A program made the translations under genes and the position numbers. Source: Arsenicicoccus dermatophilus (GTDB lineage: Bacteria; Actinomycetota; Actinomycetes; Actinomycetales; Dermatophilaceae). Taken from it: a stretch of DNA of 64,000 nucleotides. Below are positions 34,157-42,385 of the stretch, in pieces. Under the pieces are notes generated by a model. That model did not search any database. It was not told the origin of the DNA and saw only the letters and a program-made list of their open reading frames with translations. Location of the stretch: assembly GCF_022568795.1 (NCBI RefSeq), contig NZ_JAKZHU010000001.1:2046001-2110000 (forward strand), read 5' to 3'. Numbering within the stretch: the first letter of the stretch is position 1; each line of letters begins with the position of its first letter.

Positions 34157-35359
34157 TCAGTCGACCACGCGCAGCCGCACCGTCTCCGGGAGCGCCTGCA
34201 GCTCGGCGAGCGCCCGCTCGTTGAGCTCGGACTGGACGTCGGTCACGACATACCCGATCTCACCCTGGGTGCCGAGCAGCTGGCCGCCGATGTTGACCCC
34301 GTGCGTCGCCAGGATCTGGTTGACCTTGGCGAGCACGCCCGGGGTGTTGCGGTGGAAGTGGGTGAGCCGGTGGTCGCCGGGGACGTGCTGCAGGGTGAGC
34401 TGCGGGAGGTTGACCGCGAGGGTGGTGGTCCCGAGCTCGACGAAGTCCCGCAGCTTGCCCGCCACGAACCGGCCGATGTCCTCCTGGGCCTCCTCGGTCG
34501 AGCCGCCGACGTGCGGGGTCAGGACGACGTTGGGCAGACCCTGCAGCGGCGAGGTGAAGCGGTCGCCGGAGACCTTGGGCTCGGTGGGGAACACGTCGAC
34601 CGCCGCGCCCGCCAGGTGCCCGGACTCCAGGGCCTCCCGCAGCGCCGCCTCGTCGACCAGGAAGCCGCGAGCGAGGTTGAGGAACAAGGACCTCGGCCGC
34701 ATCCGCGCGAACTGCTCCCGCCCGAAGAAGCCCGCGTTGCTCTCGCGCCCGTCGACGTGCAGGGTGACGCACTCGGCGATGTCGAGCAGCTCCTCCAGGC
34801 TGTCGCAGCGGCGGGCGTTGCCGAGGGCGAGCCGGTCCTGGATGTCGTGGTAGTAGACCTCCATGCCCAGCATCTCGGCGACGACGGACAGCTGGGAGCC
34901 GATGTTGCCGTAGCCCACGATGCCGAGACGCCGGCCGCGGATCTCGTGCGAGCCCTTGGCGTCCTTGAGCCAGGTGCCGTCGTGCAGGGCGCGGTCCTTC
35001 TCGGTGAGCCGACGGGCCATCACGATGATCTCGGCCAGGGCGAGCTCGACGACCGAGCGGGTGTTGGAGTAGGGCGCGTTGAAGGTCGGGACCGCCCGGT
35101 GCGCGGCGGCGGCGAGGTCGACCTGGTTGGTGCCGATGCAGAAGGCCCCGACGGCGAGCAGGTCCTCGGCCTGCGCCAGGACGCGCTCGGAGACCTGGGT
35201 CGTGGACCGTATGCCGAGAAGCTGCACCCCCCGCAGCGCCGCGGCCAGCTCGTCCTCGTCCAGGGCGCCCCGCCGGTGGTCGACCTCGATCCCGGCCTCC
35301 CGCAGCAGGGACACGGCGATGGGGTGGACGTTCTCGAGCAGCAGGGCCTTCATGGGCAC
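34157..35359 (-). CDS. serA: D-3-phosphoglycerate dehydrogenase with ACT domain
   Basis: A 400-residue enzyme of the E. coli-like SerA type (no intervening domain). The Rossmann motif is GIVGYGNIGSQLS, catalytic Arg in LNLARGFLVDE, Glu in AVDVFPTEP, His in LTPHVGGSTEEAQ. The C-terminal 75 residues form an ACT domain (TPGVLAKVNQILATHGVNIG), the serine-feedback site. It oxidises 3-phosphoglycerate to 3-phosphohydroxypyruvate with NAD, the first step of serine synthesis. The GTG start has no ribosome site; a CACTGT hexamer ends six bases before it, so leaderless transcription is possible. An in-frame ATG follows two codons later. Confidence 0.95.
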   Translation of the reverse strand: MPMKALLLENVHPIAVSLLREAGIEVDHRRGALDEDELAAALRGVQLLGIRSTTQVSERVLAQAEDLLAVGAFCIGTNQVDLAAAAHRAVPTFNAPYSNTRSVVELALAEIIVMARRLTEKDRALHDGTWLKDAKGSHEIRGRRLGIVGYGNIGSQLSVVAEMLGMEVYYHDIQDRLALGNARRCDSLEELLDIAECVTLHVDGRESNAGFFGREQFARMRPRSLFLNLARGFLVDEAALREALESGHLAGAAVDVFPTEPKVSGDRFTSPLQGLPNVVLTPHVGGSTEEAQEDIGRFVAGKLRDFVELGTTTLAVNLPQLTLQHVPGDHRLTHFHRNTPGVLAKVNQILATHGVNIGGQLLGTQGEIGYVVTDVQSELNERALAELQALPETVRLRVVD

Positions 35360-35486
35360 ATCGTGACAGTGCCGGGACCAGGGGTGACGGTGCCGTCCGC
35401 CATCCGACCGAGGCCGTCACCCTGCCTGCCGACCGGCACGAGAGCACCAGCGCTGCCGCTCCCCGGCCCGGGTGAGCCGTGCGCGT

Positions 35487-35538
35487 GCTGCCCGCGAGCC
35501 GCCGGCCCGTGTCCGGGGACCGGCGGCTCGCGGGCAGC
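35487..35538. terminator. Strong hairpin terminator after the second subtilisin gene
   Basis: A perfect 19-bp stem with a 14-nt loop lies 12 bp past the stop codon. It separates the protease gene from serA, both on the minus strand. Confidence 0.8.
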
Positions 35539-35550
35539 GGTGGTGTCGCG

Positions 35551-37251
35551 TCAGCGCTTGGTCACCGCACGAGCGGCGTCGACGATCCCGTCGCCGTAGA
35601 ACGAGTTGTGCTCCGTGGTACCGGTGCAGGTCGCGGTGAACTTCGCGTCCAGGCCGGGGTAGACCATGGTCGGCGGGTTCGGGCAGGCGTGCGGGGTCGC
35701 CGACCTCAGCAGGGTGGCCTCGGTGCGGGCCGGAGGCAGCGAGGGTCCGGTGGAGCCCGCCTTCCCCCACCGACCGACGATCAGGGCAGCCACGCCGGTG
35801 GCGTGCGGCGCGGCCATCGACGTGCCCTGCATGTACTGGTAGTAACCCTCGCCCTGCTTGACGACGGCCGGGCTGGTGGGCTCGCCGGTCTTCGGGTCGA
35901 TGACGCCCTCGGCGAGACCGACGACCTTGGGCATGGCCGCGAGGACCATGTTGGTGGGCGCCTTCGCGTGCTGGGGATCGCCTGCGTCGTGGCGGTCACC
36001 GCCGGGAGCGGCCACGTCGACGCTCGTCAGGCCGTAGGACGAGTAGTAGGCCTTGCGGGTGGACGGGCCGACGGAGGTGATCGTCAGGACGTGGTCGCCC
36101 TCGGTCGGCATGTCCAGGCAGGAGTTGTCGATCGTGCGCTTCTTCGCCCGTCCGGCCGGGTAGCCCGGCGAGGCGTCGTCGACCGTGGGGTTGTCCAGGT
36201 CGGTCGCGGAGTTGCCGGCGGCGGCGATCAGGGTGACACCACGGCCGCGAGCGAAGCGCAGGGCGCGGTTGGTGGCCTCGATGGTCAGACGCTGCTGGGC
36301 CTTCTCCTCCGGGCTGTCGGCCGGGTTGTCGGCGCAGTTGAAGGCCCACGGGTCGATGTAGAAGCTCATGTTGACGACGTCGATGCCGCTCAGACCGGCA
36401 TACACCAGCGCCTTGACGGTCGGCTCCAGGAAGAAGTAGCCCGAGTCCTGACCCGCCCGCAGGTTGACGATGTCCGCCTGGGGCGCCACCCCGGCGATGC
36501 CCTGCCCGTTGACCGGGGAGGCGATCGTGGAGGCGACGTGGGTGCCGTGACCACCCTCGTCGACGGTGGCGGGGTCGTCGCAGGAGCCGTCCGGGTCCTC
36601 GGCGCAGGGGCCGTCGATCTCGGGGATGTCCTTGGTGAAGTTGCGCGACAGCGCGACGTCGAAGTTGGGCTTGATGTCCGGGTGCGAGGCGTCCACACCG
36701 GTGTCCATGATGCCTACGCGCACGCCCTTGCCGGTCGCGACCTTCAGGGCCTCGGGGGTGTGGATCATCGCCATGTCCCACTGCGAGGCCCACAGCGGCT
36801 CACCGGTCGGGTCCACGCCCGAGCCGGCGGGGGTCGCCTTCCGCGACGGGACGACCGTGCCCCGGCCCTTGACGAGACCGTGGGCGCCGACGAACCTCTC
36901 GATCGCGTACCGGTCCGGCCTGGTGCTCATGGGCGCCCGGCCGACGACACGGTCGGCGGCCGCGGTGTCCACGACGGCGGACGCCCGCACGGCCGTCGTG
37001 AAGTCCGGACGAGTCGTGGTGACGGTGTAGAGACCGACGGCCGGGGTGGCCGAGGTGACCGTGCCGCCGGCGGTGGCCACAGCCTCTCGGACCGCCTTGT
37101 CCGCGGCCCCGTCCTTGGCGAGGACGAGCACCTGCCTGGTGGGTCCCTGGTCGGGGGTGGTGGCGGCGCCCGCCGGGGTCGACACGGCGATGCCGGACAG
37201 CATCGTGGTGGCGCCGAGCGTGAGGGCGAGGGCGCGACGAGGTGGGGTCAC
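35551..37251 (-). CDS. Secreted S8 (subtilisin) serine protease
   Basis: A 566-residue protease. GTG start after TAGGAG; signal peptide at about residues 1-30 (ALALTLGATTMLSGIAVSTP then AGAA). A propeptide with an inhibitor-like fold (QVLVLAKDGAADKAVREAVA) precedes the catalytic domain: D183 (VGIMDTGVDASHPDI), H235 (EGGHGTHVASTIAS), S478 (QGTSMAAPHATGVAAL), with AAAGNSATDLDNP holding the oxyanion Asn. Paired cysteines (CAEDPDGSC, SCLDMP, HACPNPP, CTGTT) suggest disulfides. There is no C-terminal anchor. It resembles the actinobacterial S8 family with calcium-dependent stability. The long upstream extension of the frame is antisense to metA and not part of the protein. Confidence 0.92.
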   Translation of the reverse strand: MTPPRRALALTLGATTMLSGIAVSTPAGAATTPDQGPTRQVLVLAKDGAADKAVREAVATAGGTVTSATPAVGLYTVTTTRPDFTTAVRASAVVDTAAADRVVGRAPMSTRPDRYAIERFVGAHGLVKGRGTVVPSRKATPAGSGVDPTGEPLWASQWDMAMIHTPEALKVATGKGVRVGIMDTGVDASHPDIKPNFDVALSRNFTKDIPEIDGPCAEDPDGSCDDPATVDEGGHGTHVASTIASPVNGQGIAGVAPQADIVNLRAGQDSGYFFLEPTVKALVYAGLSGIDVVNMSFYIDPWAFNCADNPADSPEEKAQQRLTIEATNRALRFARGRGVTLIAAAGNSATDLDNPTVDDASPGYPAGRAKKRTIDNSCLDMPTEGDHVLTITSVGPSTRKAYYSSYGLTSVDVAAPGGDRHDAGDPQHAKAPTNMVLAAMPKVVGLAEGVIDPKTGEPTSPAVVKQGEGYYQYMQGTSMAAPHATGVAALIVGRWGKAGSTGPSLPPARTEATLLRSATPHACPNPPTMVYPGLDAKFTATCTGTTEHNSFYGDGIVDAARAVTKR

Positions 37252-37611
37252 GATTTCTGCTCCTAGGATCAGGGAAGGGCGCCGCGGGTGCACGGCGACG
37301 GGACCGACGCCAGGTGTGGCGCACGTCGCCCCACCGGGGGACGCCGTGAGGCTCCGGGTGAACAGGCTAGTGTCCCTAGCCCTTCCGGCACAGACCGGTA
37401 CCACTTCAGCGTGTGGTGCCGGCTCGCCGCCCTCGCCTGCGGCCGCACCTGCCAGGGTCCTGCTCAGCTCCTCGCCCGGCGCGTCAGGAGGCGCTTCGCG
37501 CGCCCGGGGTCGCCCGCCTGGGCGCTCCTCGCCCGGGTCGGATGCCGGACGGCCCGGTGGTCGCGCCGCAGGTCGTGGCACCGTGGAGGGCCGATCCAGG
37601 AGGTCCCGCCC
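37252..37611. other. Divergent promoter region of metA and the second subtilisin gene
   Basis: No gene is supported. The stretch near 37365-37390 (GCTAGTGTCCCTAGCCC) contains a small GCTAG inverted repeat. The 200 bp before metA are G+C rich and partly structured; the conserved core of SAM riboswitches was looked for and not found. Confidence 0.35.
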
Positions 37612-38550
37612 GTGCCCGTCACCGTCCCGCGCGCCCTGCCCGCCCGCCGCACCCTCGAGGACGAGAACGTCTTCGTCATGTCGAGCGAGCGGGCCGACCG
37701 CCAGGACATCCGGCCGCTGCGCATCGCGATCCTCAACCTCATGCCGACCAAGGTGGTCACCGAGACCCAGCTGCTGCGGGTGCTCGGCGCCACGCCGCTG
37801 CAGGTCGAGGTGACGCTGCTGCACATGGCGAGCCACGCGGCCCGGCATACCTGCGCGGACCACCTGGACGCGTTCTACCGCACCTGGGACGACGTGCGCG
37901 AGGACCACTTCGACGGCCTGGTCGTGACCGGGGCGTCGGTGGAGCTCCTGCCCTTCGAGGAGGTCGACTACTGGCCGGAGCTGTGCGCCCTGCTGGACTG
38001 GTCCCGCACCCACGTCTGGTCGACGATGCACGTGTGCTGGGGCGCCCAGGCCGGGCTCCACCACCGCCACGGGATCGACAAGGTCGAGCTGCCCGCCAAG
38101 ACCTTCGGCGTCTTCACCCACCGGGTGCACGACCCCCGGGCGCGACTGCTGAGCGGGTACGACGAGCGCTTCACCGCGCCGCACTCCCGGCACACGGGGA
38201 CGCCGCTGGAGCAGGTCGAGGCCTGCCCGGCGCTGCGGGTCCTCGCGACGTCGGACGAGGCCGGGCTCTACCTCGCGGTGTCGCGGGACGGGCGCGAGGT
38301 CTACGTCACCGGCCACCCGGAGTACGACGCGGACACCCTGGCGCTGGAGTACACCCGGGACCTGGCGCGGGGACTGCCGATCGAGGTGCCGGTGGGCTAC
38401 TACCCCGACGACGACCCGGCCCGCGAGCCGCGGGTGACCTGGCGCAGCCACGCCTTCCTGCTCTACGCGAACTGGCTCAACCACCATGTCTACCAGCGCA
38501 CTCCGTACGACCTGCGGCTGCTGCGCCCCGCCTCGGGGGCGCCCCGCTGA
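37612..38550 (+). CDS. metA: Homoserine O-acyltransferase MetA, predicted acetyl-CoA type
   Basis: A 312-residue enzyme numbered exactly like characterised MetA proteins. Catalytic Cys142 is in HVCWGAQA, His235 and Glu237 in TGHPEYD. Position 111 is Glu (VTGASVELLPFEEVDYW), the residue known to favour acetyl-CoA over succinyl-CoA in Bacillus MetA; E. coli has Gly. It therefore probably makes O-acetylhomoserine for methionine synthesis. The GTG start has AGGAGG at 8 nt, a strong site. Most actinobacteria use the unrelated MetX, so a MetA here is less usual. It is monocistronic, divergent from the subtilisin gene by 360 bp. Confidence 0.93.
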   Translation: MPVTVPRALPARRTLEDENVFVMSSERADRQDIRPLRIAILNLMPTKVVTETQLLRVLGATPLQVEVTLLHMASHAARHTCADHLDAFYRTWDDVREDHFDGLVVTGASVELLPFEEVDYWPELCALLDWSRTHVWSTMHVCWGAQAGLHHRHGIDKVELPAKTFGVFTHRVHDPRARLLSGYDERFTAPHSRHTGTPLEQVEACPALRVLATSDEAGLYLAVSRDGREVYVTGHPEYDADTLALEYTRDLARGLPIEVPVGYYPDDDPAREPRVTWRSHAFLLYANWLNHHVYQRTPYDLRLLRPASGAPR

Positions 38551-38843
38551 ACCGGCCGGTGGTCGATGACCCTGAGTCGCATGAGCATGCGCTCTCCGAC
38601 ACGCCGATGCCCCGAGCGGTCGAACACCGGGCCGAGACCTCCCTGTGACCCTTCCCTTGGCTCACCCGATTGTCCTAGCGTCTGCCAGGTCCTGCCGCAC
38701 GGTCCGTGAATGCACCTCCTCCACCGGAGGTGGATGTCAGGCGGCACGTCGGGTAACCACGACGAAGTCTCGTTACCTGGAGTGTCGTCCGAGGGACCTG
38801 ACCGTGGTGGGATCCGATCCCCGATCTGCGAACGAGGACACAC
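38551..38843. other. Intergenic region upstream of the thioredoxin-fold gene
   Basis: A CACCTCC/GGAGGTG hairpin at 38713-38732 may end metA transcription or belong to the leader of the next gene. A TAGCGT hexamer near 38677 and a GGTAAC/GTTACC inverted repeat near 38755-38780 are further possible signals. No gene is present. Confidence 0.35.
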
Positions 38844-39695
38844 ATGAACCTCCGTCACAAGCACCGCAGCGCCCTGGCCGCCTCCGCGCTGGCCGCGGCC
38901 CTGACCCTCGCCCCCGCCGGCGCTGCCATCGCCGGCAACGCCACCCCCGCTCCGGCCCCCAAGTCCGTCACCGCGGGTGGCTCGGTCATCGACGTGACCG
39001 CAGCCAACCTGGCCGAGGCCAAGAAGATGTCCGACAGCAAGCCTGTCGTGTTCCTGGTCACCGCCCCCGCGTGGTGCGGCTACTGCAAGAAGCTCGACCC
39101 GGTGATCCGCAAGCTCAACGCCGAGGGCCAGGGCAAGTGGGTCCTCGCCATCATCGACGTCGACAAGGCCGGCGGCGCCGAGAAGGAGTTCGGGGCCAAG
39201 GGCTACCCGACGATGATCGCCTTCTCCAAGGGCGCCGAGATGAAGAACGCCAAGCGTTACGAGGGCTTCGCGGGCGAGGAGGGCACCCGCACCTGGGTCG
39301 ACTCCGTCGTCCAGGCCGCGCCCGCCCCCGGCCCGACCAACGGACCGACCACGGCCCCCACCAACGGACCGACGACCGGCCCGGCCCCCGCCCCGACCGA
39401 CGCTCCGACGACCGGCCCGGCCCCCGCCCCGACCGACGCTCCGACGACCGGCCCGGCCCCCGCGCCGACGGACGAGCCCACGGACTACCCGACGGACTAC
39501 CCGACGGACGAGCCGACCGACGACCCGACGGACGAGCCGACCGACGAGCCCACCTGGGACCCGGGTGACGAGGACTGGGGCGACTGGGACGACGACGGTG
39601 AGTGGCTCACCCGGTCGCAGTTCATGCCGCTGAACCAGGCCCCGCAGGCCAAGGCCAAGGCTCTCGCCCAGGCGAAGGCCCCCGTCAAGCGCTGA
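38844..39695 (+). CDS. Secreted thioredoxin-fold protein with Pro/Thr/Asp repeat tail
   Basis: A 283-residue exported protein. Signal peptide at about residues 1-31 (SALAASALAAALTLAPAGAA). The thioredoxin domain (about 45-155) has the active site APAWCGYCKK with C78 and C81, the cis-proline loop KGYPTMIAFSKG, and FAGEEG. A low-complexity tail follows: GPTTGPAPAPTDAPTT repeats, then DEPTDYPTDYPTDEPTDD, an acidic Trp stretch (WDPGDEDWGDWDDDGEW) and a basic Lys/Ala end. The tail may span or bind the wall. It is probably a thiol-disulfide oxidoreductase outside the membrane. GAGGAC precedes the ATG. Confidence 0.85.
   Translation: MNLRHKHRSALAASALAAALTLAPAGAAIAGNATPAPAPKSVTAGGSVIDVTAANLAEAKKMSDSKPVVFLVTAPAWCGYCKKLDPVIRKLNAEGQGKWVLAIIDVDKAGGAEKEFGAKGYPTMIAFSKGAEMKNAKRYEGFAGEEGTRTWVDSVVQAAPAPGPTNGPTTAPTNGPTTGPAPAPTDAPTTGPAPAPTDAPTTGPAPAPTDEPTDYPTDYPTDEPTDDPTDEPTDEPTWDPGDEDWGDWDDDGEWLTRSQFMPLNQAPQAKAKALAQAKAPVKR
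39369..39476. repeat. Three tandem 36-bp repeats in the thioredoxin-fold gene
   Basis: Units at 39369-39404, 39405-39440 and 39441-39476 encode PTTGPAPAPTDA-type 12-residue repeats. The first two are identical; the third diverges at its end into the PTDE/PTDY tetrapeptide repeats that continue to about 39550. Confidence 0.85.
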
Positions 39696-39701
39696 CCCGC
39701 G

Positions 39702-39727
39702 GCGTGGAGCCGGCAGCGGCTCCACGC
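39702..39727. terminator. Hairpin after the thioredoxin-fold gene
   Basis: A perfect 11-bp stem GCGTGGAGCCG/CGGCTCCACGC with a 4-nt loop begins 7 bp after the stop codon. Confidence 0.7.
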
Positions 39728-39734
39728 TCGACCA

Positions 39735-39780
39735 GGCGAGAGCCCGGTCGTACCTCGGGGGGGACGACCGGGCTCTCGCC
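39735..39780. terminator. Large bidirectional terminator hairpin between convergent genes
   Basis: A perfect 17-bp stem (GGCGAGAGCCCGGTCGT with its complement) and a 12-nt loop lies between the thioredoxin-fold gene and the convergent dehydrogenase. Being symmetrical, it can end both transcripts. Confidence 0.85.
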
Positions 39781-39802
39781 CTGTCGCACGGGCCGGAGGT
39801 GC

Positions 39803-41071
39803 TCAGAGATCGAGGTCGGGGGCCTTGTGCTGCAGCAGGAAGCGCTCGGCCTCCTCGTTCCAGATGTTGTTGTTGCGGCCGCAGATCTCGGCCAGGCCGC
39901 GGAAGAACTCGTCCTGCTCCCCGAGGCGGGCGAAGTCGTCGATCGCGGTGAGCGGCATGCGCACCCAGGGATAGATGAGCTTCTTGCCGCCGGGGATGGA
40001 GGGATAGGTCAGCACCGTCTCCGGCACCGCGTCCAGGCCGCCGACGTGGGTCACCATGAAGGACGGGTTGAGCTCGCCGCGCGCGGACATCTCCAGGGAC
40101 TCCACCATGTCGCCGGTGGAGCCGCCCGAGGTGCCGACGATGTGCGTGGACTCGTAGTGCACGTTGTAGAAGTTGAAGTCCGCGACGAAGTTCTTGTCGG
40201 TGGGGCCGGCGAAGAAGTTCAGGCAGCCGTCGAAGCCGAGGATCCGGTCGCCGAGCTCGACGAGCGCCTTGACGGGCGCGTAGACGAAGACGTCGTCGTA
40301 GCCCTTGCCCTCGGGGGTCAGGGCGCGCAGCGTCTGGACCGGGTCGCCCTCGGAGGTGTTGACGTACCGCAGGTCGACGCCCTTGGCCCTGGCGTCCTCG
40401 ACGGTGAGCAGCGACGCGGCGCGGTCCAGGCGGGCCTGGTCGATGTCCACGACGACGACCTGGGCCGGGTGGTAGGGACCGTTGACGGCGTAGTCGATCG
40501 CCCCGATGCCCATGGGGCCGGCGCAGCCGAGCAGCGCCATACGTCCGCCCCGGACCGGGCCCATGACGTGCTCGTAGACGAAGGGCGTGGTGTGGTACTG
40601 CGCGTGGAAGGCGCCGATGATGCACGACATCGGCTCGGCGAGACCGGCGTTGGCGAAGTAGGTCCCGTCGTAGGGCAGGACGCAGCCCTTGTCGATCGCG
40701 ATCTTGGGGATGATCGTGTAGTGCGTGTCCCCGCCGAAGTAGGGATAGGAGTAGCCGCTCGAGTAGCCGTTGGCCAGGCCCATGGCGGGCTGGATGGCGA
40801 TGCGCTGGCCGACGTGGTAGTCCCCCGCGTGGTCGGCACCGACCTCGACGATCTCGCCCGCGAACTCGTGCCCGGCCATGACCGGGACCTCGGAGATGTT
40901 CGGCGGCACGCGCTTGTGGTCCTCCCCGAGGATCGTGGCCTTGTAGGTGGACATGCAGATGCTGTCCGACATGACCTTCATCAGGATCTCGTCCGGGCCG
41001 ATCGGCGGAAGCTCCACCTCGGCGACCTTGATCTTGCCCTTGCCGTGGATGACGGCGGCTTCGGTGCGCAT
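39803..41071 (-). CDS. Zinc-type medium-chain dehydrogenase, L-sorbose-1-phosphate reductase-like
   Basis: A 422-residue protein longer than typical alcohol dehydrogenases. MSDSICMSTYKATILGEDH replaces the usual catalytic Cys loop, GHEFAGEIVEVG is the zinc-associated GHE motif, and LLGCAGPMGIGAIDYAV is the nucleotide-binding turn. The overall pattern (YPYFGGDTHYTIIPK, FFAGPTDKNFVADFNFYNVH) matches the SorE/YggP-like group of sugar-phosphate or polyol dehydrogenases. The substrate is not known. The ATG at 41071 has GGAG at 7 nt. The ROK regulator gene lies immediately upstream on the same strand with an operator-like palindrome between them. Confidence 0.8.
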   Translation of the reverse strand: MRTEAAVIHGKGKIKVAEVELPPIGPDEILMKVMSDSICMSTYKATILGEDHKRVPPNISEVPVMAGHEFAGEIVEVGADHAGDYHVGQRIAIQPAMGLANGYSSGYSYPYFGGDTHYTIIPKIAIDKGCVLPYDGTYFANAGLAEPMSCIIGAFHAQYHTTPFVYEHVMGPVRGGRMALLGCAGPMGIGAIDYAVNGPYHPAQVVVVDIDQARLDRAASLLTVEDARAKGVDLRYVNTSEGDPVQTLRALTPEGKGYDDVFVYAPVKALVELGDRILGFDGCLNFFAGPTDKNFVADFNFYNVHYESTHIVGTSGGSTGDMVESLEMSARGELNPSFMVTHVGGLDAVPETVLTYPSIPGGKKLIYPWVRMPLTAIDDFARLGEQDEFFRGLAEICGRNNNIWNEEAERFLLQHKAPDLDL

Positions 41072-41131
41072 GCTGTGCTCCATCCGTGAGTGGGGGACGA
41101 CCTCGGTCCCCACCGTATGGCGATCCACCGC

Positions 41132-41153
41132 TTTTGTCTACAGATAGACTAAA
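41132..41153. promoter_or_regulatory. Operator-like palindrome between the ROK gene and the dehydrogenase gene
   Basis: GTCTACAGATAGAC with flanking T-runs and A-runs makes a 22-bp imperfect palindrome, unusual for its A+T richness here. It is placed to control the dehydrogenase promoter and is a likely site for the neighbouring ROK protein (inference). Confidence 0.6.
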
Positions 41154-41167
41154 GTGGGTGTGCGGCC

Positions 41168-42307
41168 TCAGGTCCCGCTCGCGAGCTGCCGGTTGACCCG
41201 GCCGGGCTCGAGCAGCGCGTCCACGGCGAGCCGCACCGCGCCGGTCGTGCCGGCACGCGTCCCGTGGGCCGACAGCCGGATCGTCAGGGTCTGCAGGGCA
41301 TAGGTGCCCGCACCCTCGGCGACCGATCGCCGCAGCGGCGCGAGCAGCACCTCCCCCGCGTCCGACAGCGCCCCGCCCACCACCACGGTCGAGGGATTGA
41401 GCAGGCGCACGACCTCCGCGAGCGCCCGGCCGAGGCTCTCCCCCAGCTCGCCCACGAGCTCGCAGGCCAGCGGGTGGCCGGTCTGGACCAGGTCCAGGAT
41501 CTCCAGGCTGGTGCCCGCCGAGACCCCCTCGGCGGCCAGCCGCTCCCGGATGGTGTAGCCGCTGACGACCTCGTCCAGGCGCTGCCACCGCCCGTCGGGG
41601 CCCGGCAGGGAGAGGACACCGACACCGCCGCGCTCGCCGCGGTAGACCTGGCCGTCCAGGACGAAGGCGCAGGAGATGCCCATGCCGACACGCAGGACGA
41701 CGGTGTGCTCGCCCCCGTCGATGGCCCGGTGCTCGGCGACGGCCATGAGGTTGACGTCGCGGTCGACGACCTGGACCTGACCACGCACGCAGAGCAGGTC
41801 GCTGAACCGCACGCCCTCCCAGGCCGACTCGCGCAGCGGCGCCCCGATCACACCGGCTCGCATGTCGACCGGGCCGGGCACGCCGACGCCGACGGCGAGC
41901 ACGTCGTCCGGCCCCTTCCCGAGCTGGGCGAGCAGCCGCAGGGAGCGCTCGTCGGCCCAGGCGGCCACGTCTCGGGGTCCGGTGGCCAGCCCGATGGCGG
42001 CGGCGTCCTCGGCCAGGAAGGTGCCGCCCAGGTCTGCGATCGCCAGCCGGGTGTAGGCCCCGCCGATGTCGAGCCCCAGCACCAGGCCGTGCGCCTCGTG
42101 CAGCCCGAAGATCTCGGCCGGCCGGCCGCCCTCGGAGGCGGCGGTGCCGGTGCTGATCACGAGCCCGGCGCCGATCAGCTCCTCCAGGCGCTTGCCCACC
42201 GTCATCCGGGACCACCCCAGGGCGTCGACCAGGTCCTTGCGGGTGGTGGGGCCGAGCTCGCGCAGCACCGCCAGGACCTGTCCGGGGCCGGTCTCGCTGC
42301 GCATCAT
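41168..42307 (-). CDS. ROK family transcriptional regulator
   Basis: A 379-residue regulator. The N-terminal winged helix-turn-helix is TRKDLVDALGWSRMTVGKRL (about residues 20-50). The ROK sugar-kinase-like body begins VLGLDIGGAYTRLAIADLGG. The zinc-binding CxCGxxGCxE motif of many ROK proteins is absent, and the catalytic Asp region reads VGVGVPGPVDM, so it is a repressor rather than a kinase. It presumably controls the downstream dehydrogenase gene in response to a sugar. The first of two adjacent ATG codons was chosen; no clear ribosome site is seen. Confidence 0.85.
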   Translation of the reverse strand: MMRSETGPGQVLAVLRELGPTTRKDLVDALGWSRMTVGKRLEELIGAGLVISTGTAASEGGRPAEIFGLHEAHGLVLGLDIGGAYTRLAIADLGGTFLAEDAAAIGLATGPRDVAAWADERSLRLLAQLGKGPDDVLAVGVGVPGPVDMRAGVIGAPLRESAWEGVRFSDLLCVRGQVQVVDRDVNLMAVAEHRAIDGGEHTVVLRVGMGISCAFVLDGQVYRGERGGVGVLSLPGPDGRWQRLDEVVSGYTIRERLAAEGVSAGTSLEILDLVQTGHPLACELVGELGESLGRALAEVVRLLNPSTVVVGGALSDAGEVLLAPLRRSVAEGAGTYALQTLTIRLSAHGTRAGTTGAVRLAVDALLEPGRVNRQLASGT

Positions 42308-42385
42308 GGCCACATGCTGCCATGTCGCCCCCAATGGTCAGGCCAGGTGGTCCCCGGCCGCGGTCGGGCCAGGTGGTCCGTGGCC

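Noticed and set aside
37380-37611. SAM riboswitch upstream of metA
   Set aside because: The region is structured and G+C rich, but the conserved GGCAACC-type core of SAM-I/SAM-IV elements was not found.
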